Assembly: GCA_021372515.1 (NCBI GenBank)
Contig: JAJFUG010000081.1
Span: forward strand, 1-46,535
Source of the DNA: a bacterium
GTDB taxonomy: Bacteria > Gemmatimonadota > Glassbacteria > GWA2-58-10
Direction of reading: 5' to 3'
Length of the DNA stretch: 46,535 bases
The position numbers and the translations under genes are program-made. The notes under the pieces were generated by a model that was not told the origin of the DNA, searched no databases, and saw nothing but the letters and a program-made list of their open reading frames with translations. Positions 26,489 to 35,535 of the stretch are shown here, in pieces; positions within the stretch are counted from its first letter, which is position 1, and every line of letters begins with the position of its first letter.

Positions 26489-26523
26489 AGGCCGGTTCTC
26501 CCAGGCGGAGGACCGGCCTTTTC
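26489..26523 (+). terminator. Intrinsic terminator after the second secreted paralog
   Basis: Stem AGGCCGGT/ACCGGCCT (26489-26496 and 26512-26519) extended inside by CTCC/GGAG pairing and followed by TTTT. It stands between this gene and the convergent recombinase gene that ends at 26528, and its symmetry may serve both strands. Confidence 0.85.
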
Positions 26524-26527
26524 ATGC

Positions 26528-27475
26528 TCAGGCCCGCGGGTGGTAATCGCGGTGGACCTGGCGCAGGGTTTCGCCGCTCAGGTGGGTGTAGATCTGGGTG
26601 GTGGAGATGTCCACATGGCCCAGCATCTCCTGCACCGCGCGCAGGTCGGCCCCGCGCTCGATCAGGTGTGTGGCGAACGAGTGCCGCAGCACGTGGGGGT
26701 GCACCTTGCTCTCCACTCCGGCGAGGATCGCGTACTTGCGCAGGATTTTCCAGATACCCATCCGGGACAGGGGCGTGCCGCCGCGGTTTAGGAACACCCG
26801 TCCCTGGCCGCGCCCCTTGTCCAGAATCGGGCGCTCCCGCTCCAGATATTCCCTCAGCGCCCGGATCGCCGCCTCACCCACAGGCACAAGCCTCTCTTTC
26901 GAGCCTTTCCCGAACACCAGCACCACCTGGCGCTCCAGGTGGAGGTTCTGCAGCGGCAGGCCGGCGGCCTCCGAGACCCGCATCCCGGTGGCGTAGAGGC
27001 TCTCGATCAGGGCCGTGTCACGAAGGCCGCCCAGGGCGCCGCGATCCACCGCCCCGAGCAGGGCCATTATCTCCTCCAGCGACAGCACGTGCGGCAACCT
27101 TCGCCCCAGGCGTGGCAGCTCCAGGGTGTCGGTGGGGTCCCGGCCGACCACGCCCTCCCCGGCCAGGAAACGGAAATACAGACGGATCGAGCTGCTCTTG
27201 CGCGCCAGAGAGGTGGGGGCCAGCTCCAGTGCGGCCAGGCTGTTCAGGTACTCGGCCACGTGGCTGCGCTCCACCGCGCCGGGCGACTGGACGCCGCGCC
27301 GGGCCATCTCCTGCGCGAACGCTTCAACGTCCCGGCTGTAGGCGGCCTGGGAATTGTCGGCCAGGCTGCGCTCGAACAGCATGTAGTCCTCGAACTGCTC
27401 CAGGTGGTAACTCCGGCGCAGGCTGTCACGTTGACGTTCGGCCTCCTGCCGGCTCAGGTCAGGAACGGGTTCCAC
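26528..27475 (-). CDS. xerD: XerC/XerD-type tyrosine recombinase
   Basis: 315 residues. An N-terminal SAM-like DNA-binding domain (about 25-110: EQFEDYMLFERSLADNSQAAYSRDVEAF) and a catalytic domain with the full active site: Arg166 (ATGMRVSE), Lys190 (VFGKGSKER), His261/Arg264 (HPHVLRHSF), His287 (LGHVDIS) and Tyr296 (TQIYTH). Xer recombinases resolve chromosome dimers at dif. The family-typical length, XerD-like motifs and an operon position after uvrC and an MBL hydrolase argue for a housekeeping Xer rather than a phage integrase. It starts with a GTG 22 bases inside the preceding gene, with AGGAG five bases upstream. XerC cannot be ruled out. Confidence 0.88.
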   Translation of the reverse strand: MEPVPDLSRQEAERQRDSLRRSYHLEQFEDYMLFERSLADNSQAAYSRDVEAFAQEMARRGVQSPGAVERSHVAEYLNSLAALELAPTSLARKSSSIRLYFRFLAGEGVVGRDPTDTLELPRLGRRLPHVLSLEEIMALLGAVDRGALGGLRDTALIESLYATGMRVSEAAGLPLQNLHLERQVVLVFGKGSKERLVPVGEAAIRALREYLERERPILDKGRGQGRVFLNRGGTPLSRMGIWKILRKYAILAGVESKVHPHVLRHSFATHLIERGADLRAVQEMLGHVDISTTQIYTHLSGETLRQVHRDYHPRA

Positions 27476-28080
27476 TTCCTCTCCTGTCCGATAGTGGTGT
27501 TCTGGGCGTGTCCGGGCAGCACCTGGGTCGGGTCGGGCAGCACCAGCAGCCCCTTGCGGATCGCCTTCACCAGGGTTTCGAGATTGCCGCCGGGAAGGTC
27601 GCAGCGGCCGATCGACCCGGCGAACAGGGCGTCCCCGGTGAACACTATCCCCTCGCCGTCGTACAGGCTCACCCCGCCCGGACTGTGGCCGTTGGTGAGG
27701 ATCACCTCCAGCTCCACCCCGCCGAATTTCACTTTCTCACCCGGCGCCAGCAAGCCATCCGCCGGCGGGCTGACCACCGGCTCGCCATAAACCGAGGACA
27801 TGTTGAGGACCGGGTCGCCCAGCAGCGGCAGCTCCGCCTCATGGATCAGGATCGGCACCCCGTACTCGTCCTTGATCGCCCCGTTGGCCCCGATATGGTC
27901 GCCATGGCCGTGGGTGTTCAGGATATAGCGCATTTTTAGGTCTCGCTTGCGCACGGCCTCGATTATCCGCTCCGGGTCGGCCCCCGGGTCGACAACGGCC
28001 GCCTCGCGCGTGGCCTCGTCCCAGGCCAGGAAACAGTTCGACTGCAAATCCCCCACCGGAATCTTAAGCGTCCTGAGCAT
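27454..28080 (-). CDS. MBL-fold metallohydrolase (glyoxalase II-like)
   Basis: 208 residues. The metallo-beta-lactamase signature is HGHGDH at about 57-62. Further metal ligands are in TNGHSPGGVSL, FTGDALFAGSIGR and VLPGHAQNT. Short glyoxalase II-like members of this size hydrolyse thioesters such as S-lactoylglutathione or act on related small thiols, but the substrate here cannot be read from sequence; the protein lacks the C-terminal domain of classic glyoxalase II. Its ATG is 17 bases inside the end of uvrC and its 3' end overlaps the recombinase gene, so uvrC, this gene and xerD form one unit. Confidence 0.88.
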   Translation of the reverse strand: MLRTLKIPVGDLQSNCFLAWDEATREAAVVDPGADPERIIEAVRKRDLKMRYILNTHGHGDHIGANGAIKDEYGVPILIHEAELPLLGDPVLNMSSVYGEPVVSPPADGLLAPGEKVKFGGVELEVILTNGHSPGGVSLYDGEGIVFTGDALFAGSIGRCDLPGGNLETLVKAIRKGLLVLPDPTQVLPGHAQNTTIGQERKWNPFLT

Positions 28081-29914
28081 CCTGTTCTCCGTTCTCCGTC
28101 TCTCCGTTCAGCAATTCGAGCACCCCGGCGGCCAGTTCGGCCGAGATGCCTTTCACCTCCATCAACTGCTCCACGCTGGCCTTGCCCACCGCCTCGGCCG
28201 AGCCGAAAGCCACGATCAGCGCCCGGCTGCGCGCCTTGCCGATCCCGGGGGCCTCTTCCAGGCGCGTGGCCAGGGTCTCGCGCGTGCGCACCACGCGGTG
28301 GTAGCCCACGGCAAAGCGGTGGGCCTCATCCCGCAGGTGCTGGAGCATGCGCAGCGCCTCGCTGCGGCGCGAGAGCACGTAGGGGTCGCTCTCGCCGGGC
28401 AGGAAAACCTCCTCCTCGCGCTTGGCCAGGCCGATCAAGGGCGGGATGTTCTCCAGCCCCGCCTTGCGTACTGTCTCCAGGGCCGCACCCAGTTGTCCCT
28501 TGCCCCCGTCGATCACCACCAGGGTGGGCGGTTCGATCTCTCCGGCGGCCACCCGGGCGAAATATCGCCCCACCGCCTCCTGCAGCATGGCGAAATCGTC
28601 CTGTCCCTCGACGCTGCGGATACGGAAACGACGGTAGCCGCTCTTGGCCGGCTGGCCGTTGCGGAAACAGCTCATCGCGGCCACGGCATAGGCCCCCTGG
28701 ATGGTAGAGACATCGAAGCAGACCATCAGCCGGGGCAGGCGCGGCAGGCGCAGGGTTTTCTGCAGGGTGAGCAGGGCCTCGGGCACCCGCTGACGGGCCT
28801 TGGCGCGCTGGAGCACCAGCTCCTCCAGCAACAGGTGGCTGTTGCGTTCGGCCATGGCGGTGAGGGCGGCTTTCTCGCCGCGCTCGGGCACGCGGACATG
28901 CACCCGGCGGCCGGCGCTTTCGCTCAGCACCTGCTCGATGATCTCGCGCTCCGGCGCCTCGGAGGCCAGGAACACCTCGGGCGGGTACTCGCGGTCGCTG
29001 AAATATTTCTGGGTTATGAAAGCGGCGAGCACGGCCTCGGTGGATTCGCCCAGACGGTTCTGCAGATAATGGTGCTCCCGTCCGATCAGCTTGCCGTCGC
29101 GCACCTTGAGCACCACCCCGCAACCGTCCACACCGTCCACGGCCACGGCCAGGATGTCACGGTCGGCGCCGCCGGGCGAGTGCATTTTCTGGCGCTGGCT
29201 CATCTTGCGCACCGCGGCGAGCTGGTCGCGCCAACGGGCCGCGCTCTCGAAATCCAGGCTCTCGCTGGCCCGCTGCATCCGCTCCTCAAGGCGCTTCTCG
29301 ATCCCTGCGGTGCGGCCCTCCAGGAACAGCAACATCTCGTCGATCATCGCCCGGTAGTCGGCCTCCGAGATATGCCCGTGACAGGGCCCCGAGCAGCGGC
29401 CCAGGTGGAAATTCAGGCATTCGCGCGCCCCGCGCCGGTGGGGAAGCGGCCAGCGGCAAGAACGGATCGGGAAAATCTTGCGCAGGGATTCCAGCGTGGT
29501 GCGCAGCGCCCCGGCATCCGTGTAGGGCCCGAAATAGCGCCCCCCGTCCCGCTCGAAACGCCGGGTGACAAAGGCGCGCGGGAACATTTCGTTCACTGTG
29601 ACCTTGAGGTACGGGTAGCGCTTGTCATCCTTGAGGCTCACGTTGTAGCGCGGGTGGTGCTCCTTGATCAGGTTGCTCTCCAGAACCAGGGCCTCGACCT
29701 CGCTGTCGGTGACGATGTAGTCCAGGTCATCCACCCGGGCCACCATCGCCGCGGTGCGCGGGTTCTCGATCCGGCCGTGGAAATAGCTGCGCACCCGGTT
29801 GGTGAGCAGCTTGGCCTTGCCCACGTAGATTATCCGGCCCTCGCCGTCACGCATCAGGTAGACCCCCGGACGGGCGGGCAGAGTGGCCAGCTTGGCTTCG
29901 ACTTTGGGTTTCAA
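28064..29914 (-). CDS. uvrC: UvrABC system protein C (excinuclease subunit C)
   Basis: 616 residues from a TTG at 29914 with GGAG five bases upstream; this matches the ~610 residues of E. coli UvrC, whereas earlier starts add non-family sequence. Domains: the GIY-YIG nuclease at the N-terminus (GVYLMRDGEGRIIYVGKAK), which makes the 3' cut; a Cys-rich segment ARECLNFHLGRCSGPC; a UVR motif that binds UvrB (IEKRLEERMQRASESLDFESAARWRDQL); an RNase H-like nuclease for the 5' cut (CFDVSTIQG, VVIDGGKGQL); and tandem helix-hairpin-helix motifs at the end. It is the first gene of uvrC-MBL-xerD. Confidence 0.96.
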   Translation of the reverse strand: MKPKVEAKLATLPARPGVYLMRDGEGRIIYVGKAKLLTNRVRSYFHGRIENPRTAAMVARVDDLDYIVTDSEVEALVLESNLIKEHHPRYNVSLKDDKRYPYLKVTVNEMFPRAFVTRRFERDGGRYFGPYTDAGALRTTLESLRKIFPIRSCRWPLPHRRGARECLNFHLGRCSGPCHGHISEADYRAMIDEMLLFLEGRTAGIEKRLEERMQRASESLDFESAARWRDQLAAVRKMSQRQKMHSPGGADRDILAVAVDGVDGCGVVLKVRDGKLIGREHHYLQNRLGESTEAVLAAFITQKYFSDREYPPEVFLASEAPEREIIEQVLSESAGRRVHVRVPERGEKAALTAMAERNSHLLLEELVLQRAKARQRVPEALLTLQKTLRLPRLPRLMVCFDVSTIQGAYAVAAMSCFRNGQPAKSGYRRFRIRSVEGQDDFAMLQEAVGRYFARVAAGEIEPPTLVVIDGGKGQLGAALETVRKAGLENIPPLIGLAKREEEVFLPGESDPYVLSRRSEALRMLQHLRDEAHRFAVGYHRVVRTRETLATRLEEAPGIGKARSRALIVAFGSAEAVGKASVEQLMEVKGISAELAAGVLELLNGETENGEQDAQDA

Positions 29915-30000
29915 CGCAACTCCGGTGAATCCAACAGTCTCGACGACATTCAGAACAAACCGGATGCTACACACACACACAGACCGATGGTTTGTCTTTT

Positions 30001-30052
30001 GCAGGGGCGGACCCATGTGTCCGCCCGGTCGCACACCCGGGTGCGGCCCTGC
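30001..30052. repeat. Compound palindromic (REP-like) element, copy 1
   Basis: An outer inverted repeat GCAGGG/CCCTGC (30001-30006 and 30047-30052) encloses two hairpins: GGGCGGAC/GTCCGCCC (30005-30012 and 30019-30026) and CGCAC/GTGCG (30030-30034 and 30041-30045). It lies between uvrC and the MshN-like gene. The layout matches the element at 45841-45900, while the stem sequences differ. Confidence 0.7.
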
Positions 30053-30179
30053 ATAAATAAAAGGCCACCGGCCATACGCTGACGTGGCAACACGTCCGGG
30101 ACCATCCTGTAATATGCAAGTTCAGGCTGCGCGGCACAACAGGTGCGGAAAGGCTCGGGGGCAGAGGAGCGGCTCTGTC

Positions 30180-31649
30180 TCAGGGGGCGCCCAGGTGGAG
30201 CAGGCGCTCGCGCACCCGGGCGTTGATCTCCGGGCTGCCGCCGCCGTTGTTCAGGAAAGAGCGGTACTCCTCGATGGCGCGGTCGAGGCGGCCGGTCTCA
30301 TCGTAGAGCAAGGCCAGGTTGTAGTGCGCCGCGCCGTAAGTCGGGTCGAGGGCGATGGCGCGCTGGAAAGCCTGTTCCGCCTCCCCGCTGCGGCTTGTCT
30401 TGCGGTAGACCAGCCCCAGGTTGTTGTAGGAGTCCTGGCTGGAGGGCTCCAACTGCACCGCCCGCTCCAGTTCGCTCCGGGCCTGCTCGTACTGCCCGCT
30501 GCGGTAGTAGGCCAGACCCAGATTGTTGTGCGCCTTGCTGTAGCGCGGGTCGATGAGCAGGGCTTTCTGCAGCACGGACACGGCCTTGCCGTATTCGCCC
30601 ACCTGGTTGTACAGCACGCCCATGTTGCTGAAGGCCTCGGCGTTGTAGGGCGAGATGTCGATCACTTTCTGGTATTGGTCAAGCGCGGACTGGATGTCGC
30701 CGTTGCGCTGGAAATAGACCGCCATGTTGAAATGGTAGATGTCCGGCCGTATCTCGGCGGTCGCCTCCCGGTCGCGCGGGACTATCTCGCCGCGCGGCGC
30801 GGCGGTGGTCGGGGTCTCGGTTGTCTCTCCGGGGCCCTGGGCCACGGTCTCGGCCAGCGGGGGCTGCTCCGCCGGAGCGGGCAGGTTGCCGGTCGGTGGA
30901 CCGGGGGGCAGGCTCACGGGCGCCGTGGCGCCGGCGGGATAGCTCTTTTGCTCCCCGGCGGGCCTGATCCGCGCCACATGTTCCCGGGCCGGTGTTTCCG
31001 CGGCGGTCTCGGCCGTCTCGGCGGGCGCGGCCTCGCTCCCGGCGGCTTCGGCCGCAGCCGTGGCCGTGCTGTCGGTGGGCTGGACGGCTTGCGCGGAATC
31101 CGCTGCGGAGTCGTTCGGGGCGGCGGCCTCGGGCGCGGGAGCCGGCGCGGGGGCGCTCTCCTGCCGCAGCGGGGCGGAGGACACGCTCATCCCGCCCTGG
31201 CTCAGGCCGGGCAGATAGACCTTGTTCACATAGTAAAGCGCGCCTGCGGCCAGCCCCAGCACAAAAACTACCAGCACCGGGATACGCCAGCTCCAGAGCT
31301 TGCGCGGGGCTTTCGGTTTGGCGGCCGGCTTGGCTGCGGCTTTGGCGTAGTCCGGGGCTGCCGCCTGGGCGGCGACCGGCTTGGTGGGACGCGGCGCGGT
31401 CGTGGCCGGGGCGGGCGCGGCGGTGGCGATCACGGATGCGGCCTGCAGCGCGGCGGCGGTTCGGGGCGCGGCGGTCTGAGTCAGCGGGATCGCCCGCGGG
31501 GCGGCCGCGGCCTGGGTGGCGGTGGCAACCGGGGCGGCCTTGACTGCCGGCTCGCCGCCCTCCTTTTTCAGGTCGAACGGTGGCAGGCCCTCCACCGGTT
31601 TCACCCCGATGCGCTGCGCTTTCTTGAGTGCGTCGGCTATGATGCTCAT
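30180..31649 (-). CDS. MshN-like TPR protein of the pilus locus
   Basis: 489 residues from an ATG at 31649 with GGAG six bases upstream. It opens SIIADALKKAQRIG, a motif typical of GspB/MshN-like pilus or secretion proteins. An Ala/Pro-rich stretch precedes one membrane helix (about 120-140). A second Ala/Pro/Glu-rich linker of ~150 residues follows, then five TPR units (about 305-475), for example AFSNMGVLYNQVGEYGKAVSVLQKALLIDP. The N-terminus is cytoplasmic and the TPR part should be periplasmic. It closes the pilus gene run and follows the ExeA-like gene by 28 bases. MSHA loci also place an mshN next to mshL and mshM. Confidence 0.8.
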   Translation of the reverse strand: MSIIADALKKAQRIGVKPVEGLPPFDLKKEGGEPAVKAAPVATATQAAAAPRAIPLTQTAAPRTAAALQAASVIATAAPAPATTAPRPTKPVAAQAAAPDYAKAAAKPAAKPKAPRKLWSWRIPVLVVFVLGLAAGALYYVNKVYLPGLSQGGMSVSSAPLRQESAPAPAPAPEAAAPNDSAADSAQAVQPTDSTATAAAEAAGSEAAPAETAETAAETPAREHVARIRPAGEQKSYPAGATAPVSLPPGPPTGNLPAPAEQPPLAETVAQGPGETTETPTTAAPRGEIVPRDREATAEIRPDIYHFNMAVYFQRNGDIQSALDQYQKVIDISPYNAEAFSNMGVLYNQVGEYGKAVSVLQKALLIDPRYSKAHNNLGLAYYRSGQYEQARSELERAVQLEPSSQDSYNNLGLVYRKTSRSGEAEQAFQRAIALDPTYGAAHYNLALLYDETGRLDRAIEEYRSFLNNGGGSPEINARVRERLLHLGAP

Positions 31650-31677
31650 CGGACACTCCAGGGCGCGAAGGGCGCTG

Positions 31678-33582
31678 TCATCTGGCGGTTTTCCACAGGC
31701 CGGTCCTTTCCACCAGTTCGCCGTGCAGCCCGGATTCCTCCAGACGGTCGGCCAGGAAAGCAGCCTGGGCTTTCTCCTCGAACGCTCCGGCGTACAGACG
31801 GTAGACCGCGGGGGTGCTCCCGTGCAGCTCGAAAGCGTACGAGGGGATGCTGAAACGGCTGAGATAGTCCTGACGGTCCTTTTCCGCGCCGGCCTGGCTG
31901 TCGTAATCACCAAGCTTGAAAGCCAACGGCGTCTGCACGATCCGGGCGCTGCCGGACGAGACTGTCCCCTGCTCCACCAGACGCATCAGCTCGGAGCGCG
32001 CGGCGTCGGCATCCGGGTAGCCGCCCAGGAACAGGCGGTACCAGCGGCCGCCCAACTGCACCAGGTGCAGCGGCACCACGTACATCTGCCCGCTCAGCCC
32101 CTGCTCGGTCAAAAGGCGCATCTGGTCCAGCCCGTCATCCAGGCTCTGGAACGCGCCGAGCTGGATGGAATAGGAAAGCTGCACCGCCGCATCGGTCGCC
32201 TGGCCCTGTCCCGCCTGGGCGGAGGCGGCCTCGGTCGCCGCAGCGGTCTGGCTCTGGGCCGGTGCTGCACTCTGCGCGGCCGGCTCCCTGGCCTGCGGCG
32301 CGGTCTTCTCCTGACCGGCCGCGGAGGGTTTGGACGCCGCGGGGGTATTTTTCTGCATATAGAAACGGTAGCCGAAAGCCGCGGCCAGTAGCAGGGTCAG
32401 CAGGACCAGCGCGGCGACGATGATTTTTCGCATCCCACCCGAGCCGCTTGCCTTCTTGCGCTCCCAGGGCTGTTTCACGGCCTCCTCGGGCGTCTCCTCC
32501 ATCTCGAACACCGGCGCGCCCTGACGGGGCGAGGTCGCGGCAGCCGGGGCCGCAGCCACGTGGTTCACCACCGCGGGCGTCTCATCCGGGCTGCTGATCG
32601 AGCGGACTATCTCGGCCTCCTCATCCAGGTTGCTCTCCAGGGAGCGGCGGCAGCGCTCGACCAGCTCACGGTCCACCCGCCGGGTCTGGTCCACGTAGGC
32701 CCCCAGCATCGAGCGCTCGCTGATGACGTTGATCAGGCGCGGCACGCCGCGGCTGTAATCGTAGATCGCCCCGTAGGCGTCATCCCCGAAAGTGACCGCC
32801 GCGTTGGAGCCGGCCACGAACAAGCGGTGCTCCACGTAGCGCTTGGTCTCCTCGACTGTCATGGGCTTGATCTGGTAACGCACCGAGATGCGCTGGTTGA
32901 GCTGGCGCAGGGCGGGGCCCTCCAGCTTACGCTTGAGTTCGAGCTGTCCGACAAGCACGATCTGGAGCAGTTTCTGGCGCGGGGTTTCGAGGTTCGATAG
33001 GATGCGTATCTGCTCCAGCACAGGGGACGAGAGGTTCTGGGCCTCATCGATGATGAGCACGGCGTTGCCGCCCTGGCTGGCGCGCTCCAGGAGCCAGGCG
33101 TTGAGCCGGTCGATCAGCTCTTTCTTGGAGGGCTGCACCGCCGGTTTTTCGACTTTGCTCAGGATGTCCTGCAGGACTTTGTTCGCCGGGAGCATGGGGT
33201 TCAGCTCCAGGGCGGTCTGGGTCTCGGGATCGAGGGTCTCGTACAGGCGGCGGTACTCCTCCTGACGGGCCTCGGGGGCATGGGGCGAGGGCAGGATGCC
33301 GAAATCCTGCAGGATCGCCTCCAGCAACTCGGTCTCGCTGAGCAGCGGGTTGAGGATCAGCGCGCTGGCCGAGCCGGGATCGAGCTTTTCGAGCAGCTCG
33401 CGGCAGATCGTGGTCTTGCCGGTGCCGATGTCCCCGACGATGAGGATGAACCCCTCACGCTCCCGGATGCCGTAGAGCATGTGGTCCAGCGCCTGACGGT
33501 GGCTTTCACTCAGGAACAGGAACCGTGGGTCCGGGGTCAGGGAAAACGGTTTTTCTTTCAGTCCGAAGAAATCAAGGTACAT
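31678..33582 (-). CDS. ExeA/MshM-like ATPase with membrane helix and two SPOR domains
   Basis: 634 residues. The N-terminal ATPase starts YLDFFGLKEKPFSLTPDPRFLFLS, typical of ExeA/GspA/MshM. Walker A is GDIGTGKTT (50-58) and Walker B is VLIIDEAQNL (about 175-184); an insert of ~60 residues lies between them. A membrane helix is at 386-408, then an Ala/Gln-rich linker, then two SPOR-like domains (about 470-545 and 555-634, the first with YSIQLGAFQS and WYRLFLGGY). SPOR domains bind denuded peptidoglycan. In Aeromonas ExeA, a different peptidoglycan-binding domain helps the secretin cross the wall; this protein probably does the same job. It follows the secretin gene by 65 bases. Confidence 0.86.
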   Translation of the reverse strand: MYLDFFGLKEKPFSLTPDPRFLFLSESHRQALDHMLYGIREREGFILIVGDIGTGKTTICRELLEKLDPGSASALILNPLLSETELLEAILQDFGILPSPHAPEARQEEYRRLYETLDPETQTALELNPMLPANKVLQDILSKVEKPAVQPSKKELIDRLNAWLLERASQGGNAVLIIDEAQNLSSPVLEQIRILSNLETPRQKLLQIVLVGQLELKRKLEGPALRQLNQRISVRYQIKPMTVEETKRYVEHRLFVAGSNAAVTFGDDAYGAIYDYSRGVPRLINVISERSMLGAYVDQTRRVDRELVERCRRSLESNLDEEAEIVRSISSPDETPAVVNHVAAAPAAATSPRQGAPVFEMEETPEEAVKQPWERKKASGSGGMRKIIVAALVLLTLLLAAAFGYRFYMQKNTPAASKPSAAGQEKTAPQAREPAAQSAAPAQSQTAAATEAASAQAGQGQATDAAVQLSYSIQLGAFQSLDDGLDQMRLLTEQGLSGQMYVVPLHLVQLGGRWYRLFLGGYPDADAARSELMRLVEQGTVSSGSARIVQTPLAFKLGDYDSQAGAEKDRQDYLSRFSIPSYAFELHGSTPAVYRLYAGAFEEKAQAAFLADRLEESGLHGELVERTGLWKTAR

Positions 33583-33647
33583 ACTGGCAGTCCCGGTCTG
33601 TCCAGCGCTTCAGTCAACTGCCGCCGTCCGCGGCGCGAGGAGCATTC

Positions 33648-35342
33648 TCAGCGGCGGAACTGGCCCTCGCCGAACTCGTAACGCTTGACCAGCTCGCGGT
33701 AATGGTTGATCTGCTGCTGCGAGCTGATCTGTTCGGTCGGACGGCTGTAATTTATGTAGGGTGTGAGCATTATCACAAGCTCGATCTTATCCCTCTTCTT
33801 TTCCACCTGCTTGAACAGATTGCCGAACAGCGGCACTTTCGACAGCCCCGGCACCTCGCGCTTGTCATCGTTCTCGCGCTCCTGGATCAGGCCGGCCAGG
33901 ACCACGGTCTGGCCGTGACGGACCTTGGCCACGGTGTCCAGCTCGCGCACATCCGTGACAGGGCTGGAACTCAGCCCGTCCGGGCTGACCGCCACCGAGG
34001 CGATGGTGGTGATCGAGGGCCGGATGGACATGATGATCAGGCCGTCATCGCTGATCTGCGGGGTTAGGTTCAGCACCACGCCCGTGGGCTGCTGGATGGG
34101 CACGTAATTGACTGTCGGCTGAGTGGCCGGACTGGTGGCCGTGGCCTGCAGTCCCGGAGTTTCCTGGCGCTGGAAGAAAGTCTCGTTGCGCGCCACCCGG
34201 ATCACGGCGGGCTGGTTGTTCAGGGTGCTCACCTGCGGGCTCTGCAGCACGTTCACCGTGCCGTGCTGGCTGATCGCCGACATGATCGCGCTGATGTTCT
34301 TGTTGGACACACCGATCTGGAACTCGCCGTTGCCCGGATCGAGCGACTGGCTGGCGGCCGCGCCGCCGGTCAGGGCGCCCTTGAGGTTGGACAGGTTGGT
34401 CAGGTCCGGGATCACCGACCAGTCCAGGCCGGCGCTGAAATTCTCGCTCAGGTTGATCTCGACGAATCGCGCCTCGATCAGCACCTGACGCTGCAGGCTG
34501 CTCTCGATGGCCTGGATGAAATTCTCCGCCTCCGCCATCACCTCGTCGTTGGCCGTGATCTGCACCACACCGGAGTTGGGGTCGACCACCAGACGGTGGC
34601 CGGTGGTGGCATCCACTCCCGAGAAATTGCCCTGCGGAGTCAAGGCCGGCGTGGTCTGCTGGCCCTGGCCCAGCACAATCGCCTGCAGGCCGTTGCGGAT
34701 GTCCTCCCACAAGTTGACCGTGTTCTGGGTCTGCAGCGTGGTGGTGCTCTGCGGGATCAACCCGCCGGCCGCCGCGCCGCCCTGGCCGGTCAGGGTCATG
34801 GTCCCGGTGATCTGGCGCGCCGTGTTCAGGTAGTTCAGGTTGAACACCTTGGTGCGCAGCCCGGCGGCGTCCACGAACAGGAAATTGTCCTCCAGGCGGT
34901 ACTTGAAATTCTTGCGCGGCAGCACAATGTCCAGGAACTTGAAGAAAGTCACGCCCTTGAGGTTCAGGTTCAGCGTATCCTGGACCTTGGGATCGAGCAC
35001 AAGGTTGAGCCCCAGCTGGTCGCACATGGTCTGAAGGACCGTGCCCAGCTCCACGCCCGGCAGGTCGAGGTCGAACACATGCTCGGCCTTGTTGAAACTG
35101 TAGTCGGGATGCTTTTCCTGCTCCACCTGCGGGACGGATATCTCGGGCAGGCCCTGGGCGTCCGGCTCATCCTGCAGGCTTATCCGGTTGACCGGCTGGC
35201 TGACCTCGGGCACTGCGGGCGCCGCGCGACGCTCCGAGCGCAACTGACGGTGGCAGGAGGCGGAGACAAGGACCATCAACACTGCGGGGACAAGCAAAAT
35301 CACTCTGAAGGCGCGGGCCGCGACTGCACCGTGCACTCTCAT
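33648..35342 (-). CDS. Outer-membrane secretin lipoprotein (MshL/PilQ/GspD family)
   Basis: 564 residues. The signal ends in a lipobox (VLVSASC), so the protein is lipid-anchored, as MshL is. N-terminal domains (about 85-170) contain a secretin N0/STN part: FDLDLPGVELGTVLQTMCDQLGLNLVLDPKV. An N1-like part follows, then the C-terminal secretin barrel (VLQSPQVSTLNNQPAVIRV; VLNLTPQISDDGLIIMSIRPSI; VVLAGLIQERENDDKREVPGLSKVPLFGNLF). It forms the gated ring through which the pilus leaves. GGAGG sits five bases before the ATG. A 193-base gap separates it from pilO upstream. Confidence 0.92.
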   Translation of the reverse strand: MRVHGAVAARAFRVILLVPAVLMVLVSASCHRQLRSERRAAPAVPEVSQPVNRISLQDEPDAQGLPEISVPQVEQEKHPDYSFNKAEHVFDLDLPGVELGTVLQTMCDQLGLNLVLDPKVQDTLNLNLKGVTFFKFLDIVLPRKNFKYRLEDNFLFVDAAGLRTKVFNLNYLNTARQITGTMTLTGQGGAAAGGLIPQSTTTLQTQNTVNLWEDIRNGLQAIVLGQGQQTTPALTPQGNFSGVDATTGHRLVVDPNSGVVQITANDEVMAEAENFIQAIESSLQRQVLIEARFVEINLSENFSAGLDWSVIPDLTNLSNLKGALTGGAAASQSLDPGNGEFQIGVSNKNISAIMSAISQHGTVNVLQSPQVSTLNNQPAVIRVARNETFFQRQETPGLQATATSPATQPTVNYVPIQQPTGVVLNLTPQISDDGLIIMSIRPSITTIASVAVSPDGLSSSPVTDVRELDTVAKVRHGQTVVLAGLIQERENDDKREVPGLSKVPLFGNLFKQVEKKRDKIELVIMLTPYINYSRPTEQISSQQQINHYRELVKRYEFGEGQFRR

Positions 35343-35535
35343 CGTTCCTCCCGGGTAGATTGCTCCAAAAAGGCATTATTTTCCGCGAACAACAAGGGCA
35401 AGGCGGATAAGCCCGCTGTCCGTACACAGAATAAGAGCAAAAATCGCACCATGCACCCCGGACAGCCAGATGGAGCCTTTCGCAGGTTGGATTGGAACTT
35501 TTTTCCCAGGGACGGAGGCAATTCTTACCTCGCAC

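Noticed and set aside
26528-27475. Tyrosine recombinase as the integrase of a mobile element
   Set aside because: The length, motifs and overlap with the MBL and uvrC genes fit housekeeping Xer. No attachment-site repeats, phage genes or tRNA are next to it.
29969-29980. Short (AC)n tract before uvrC
   Set aside because: Only about six units; too short to infer phase variation.
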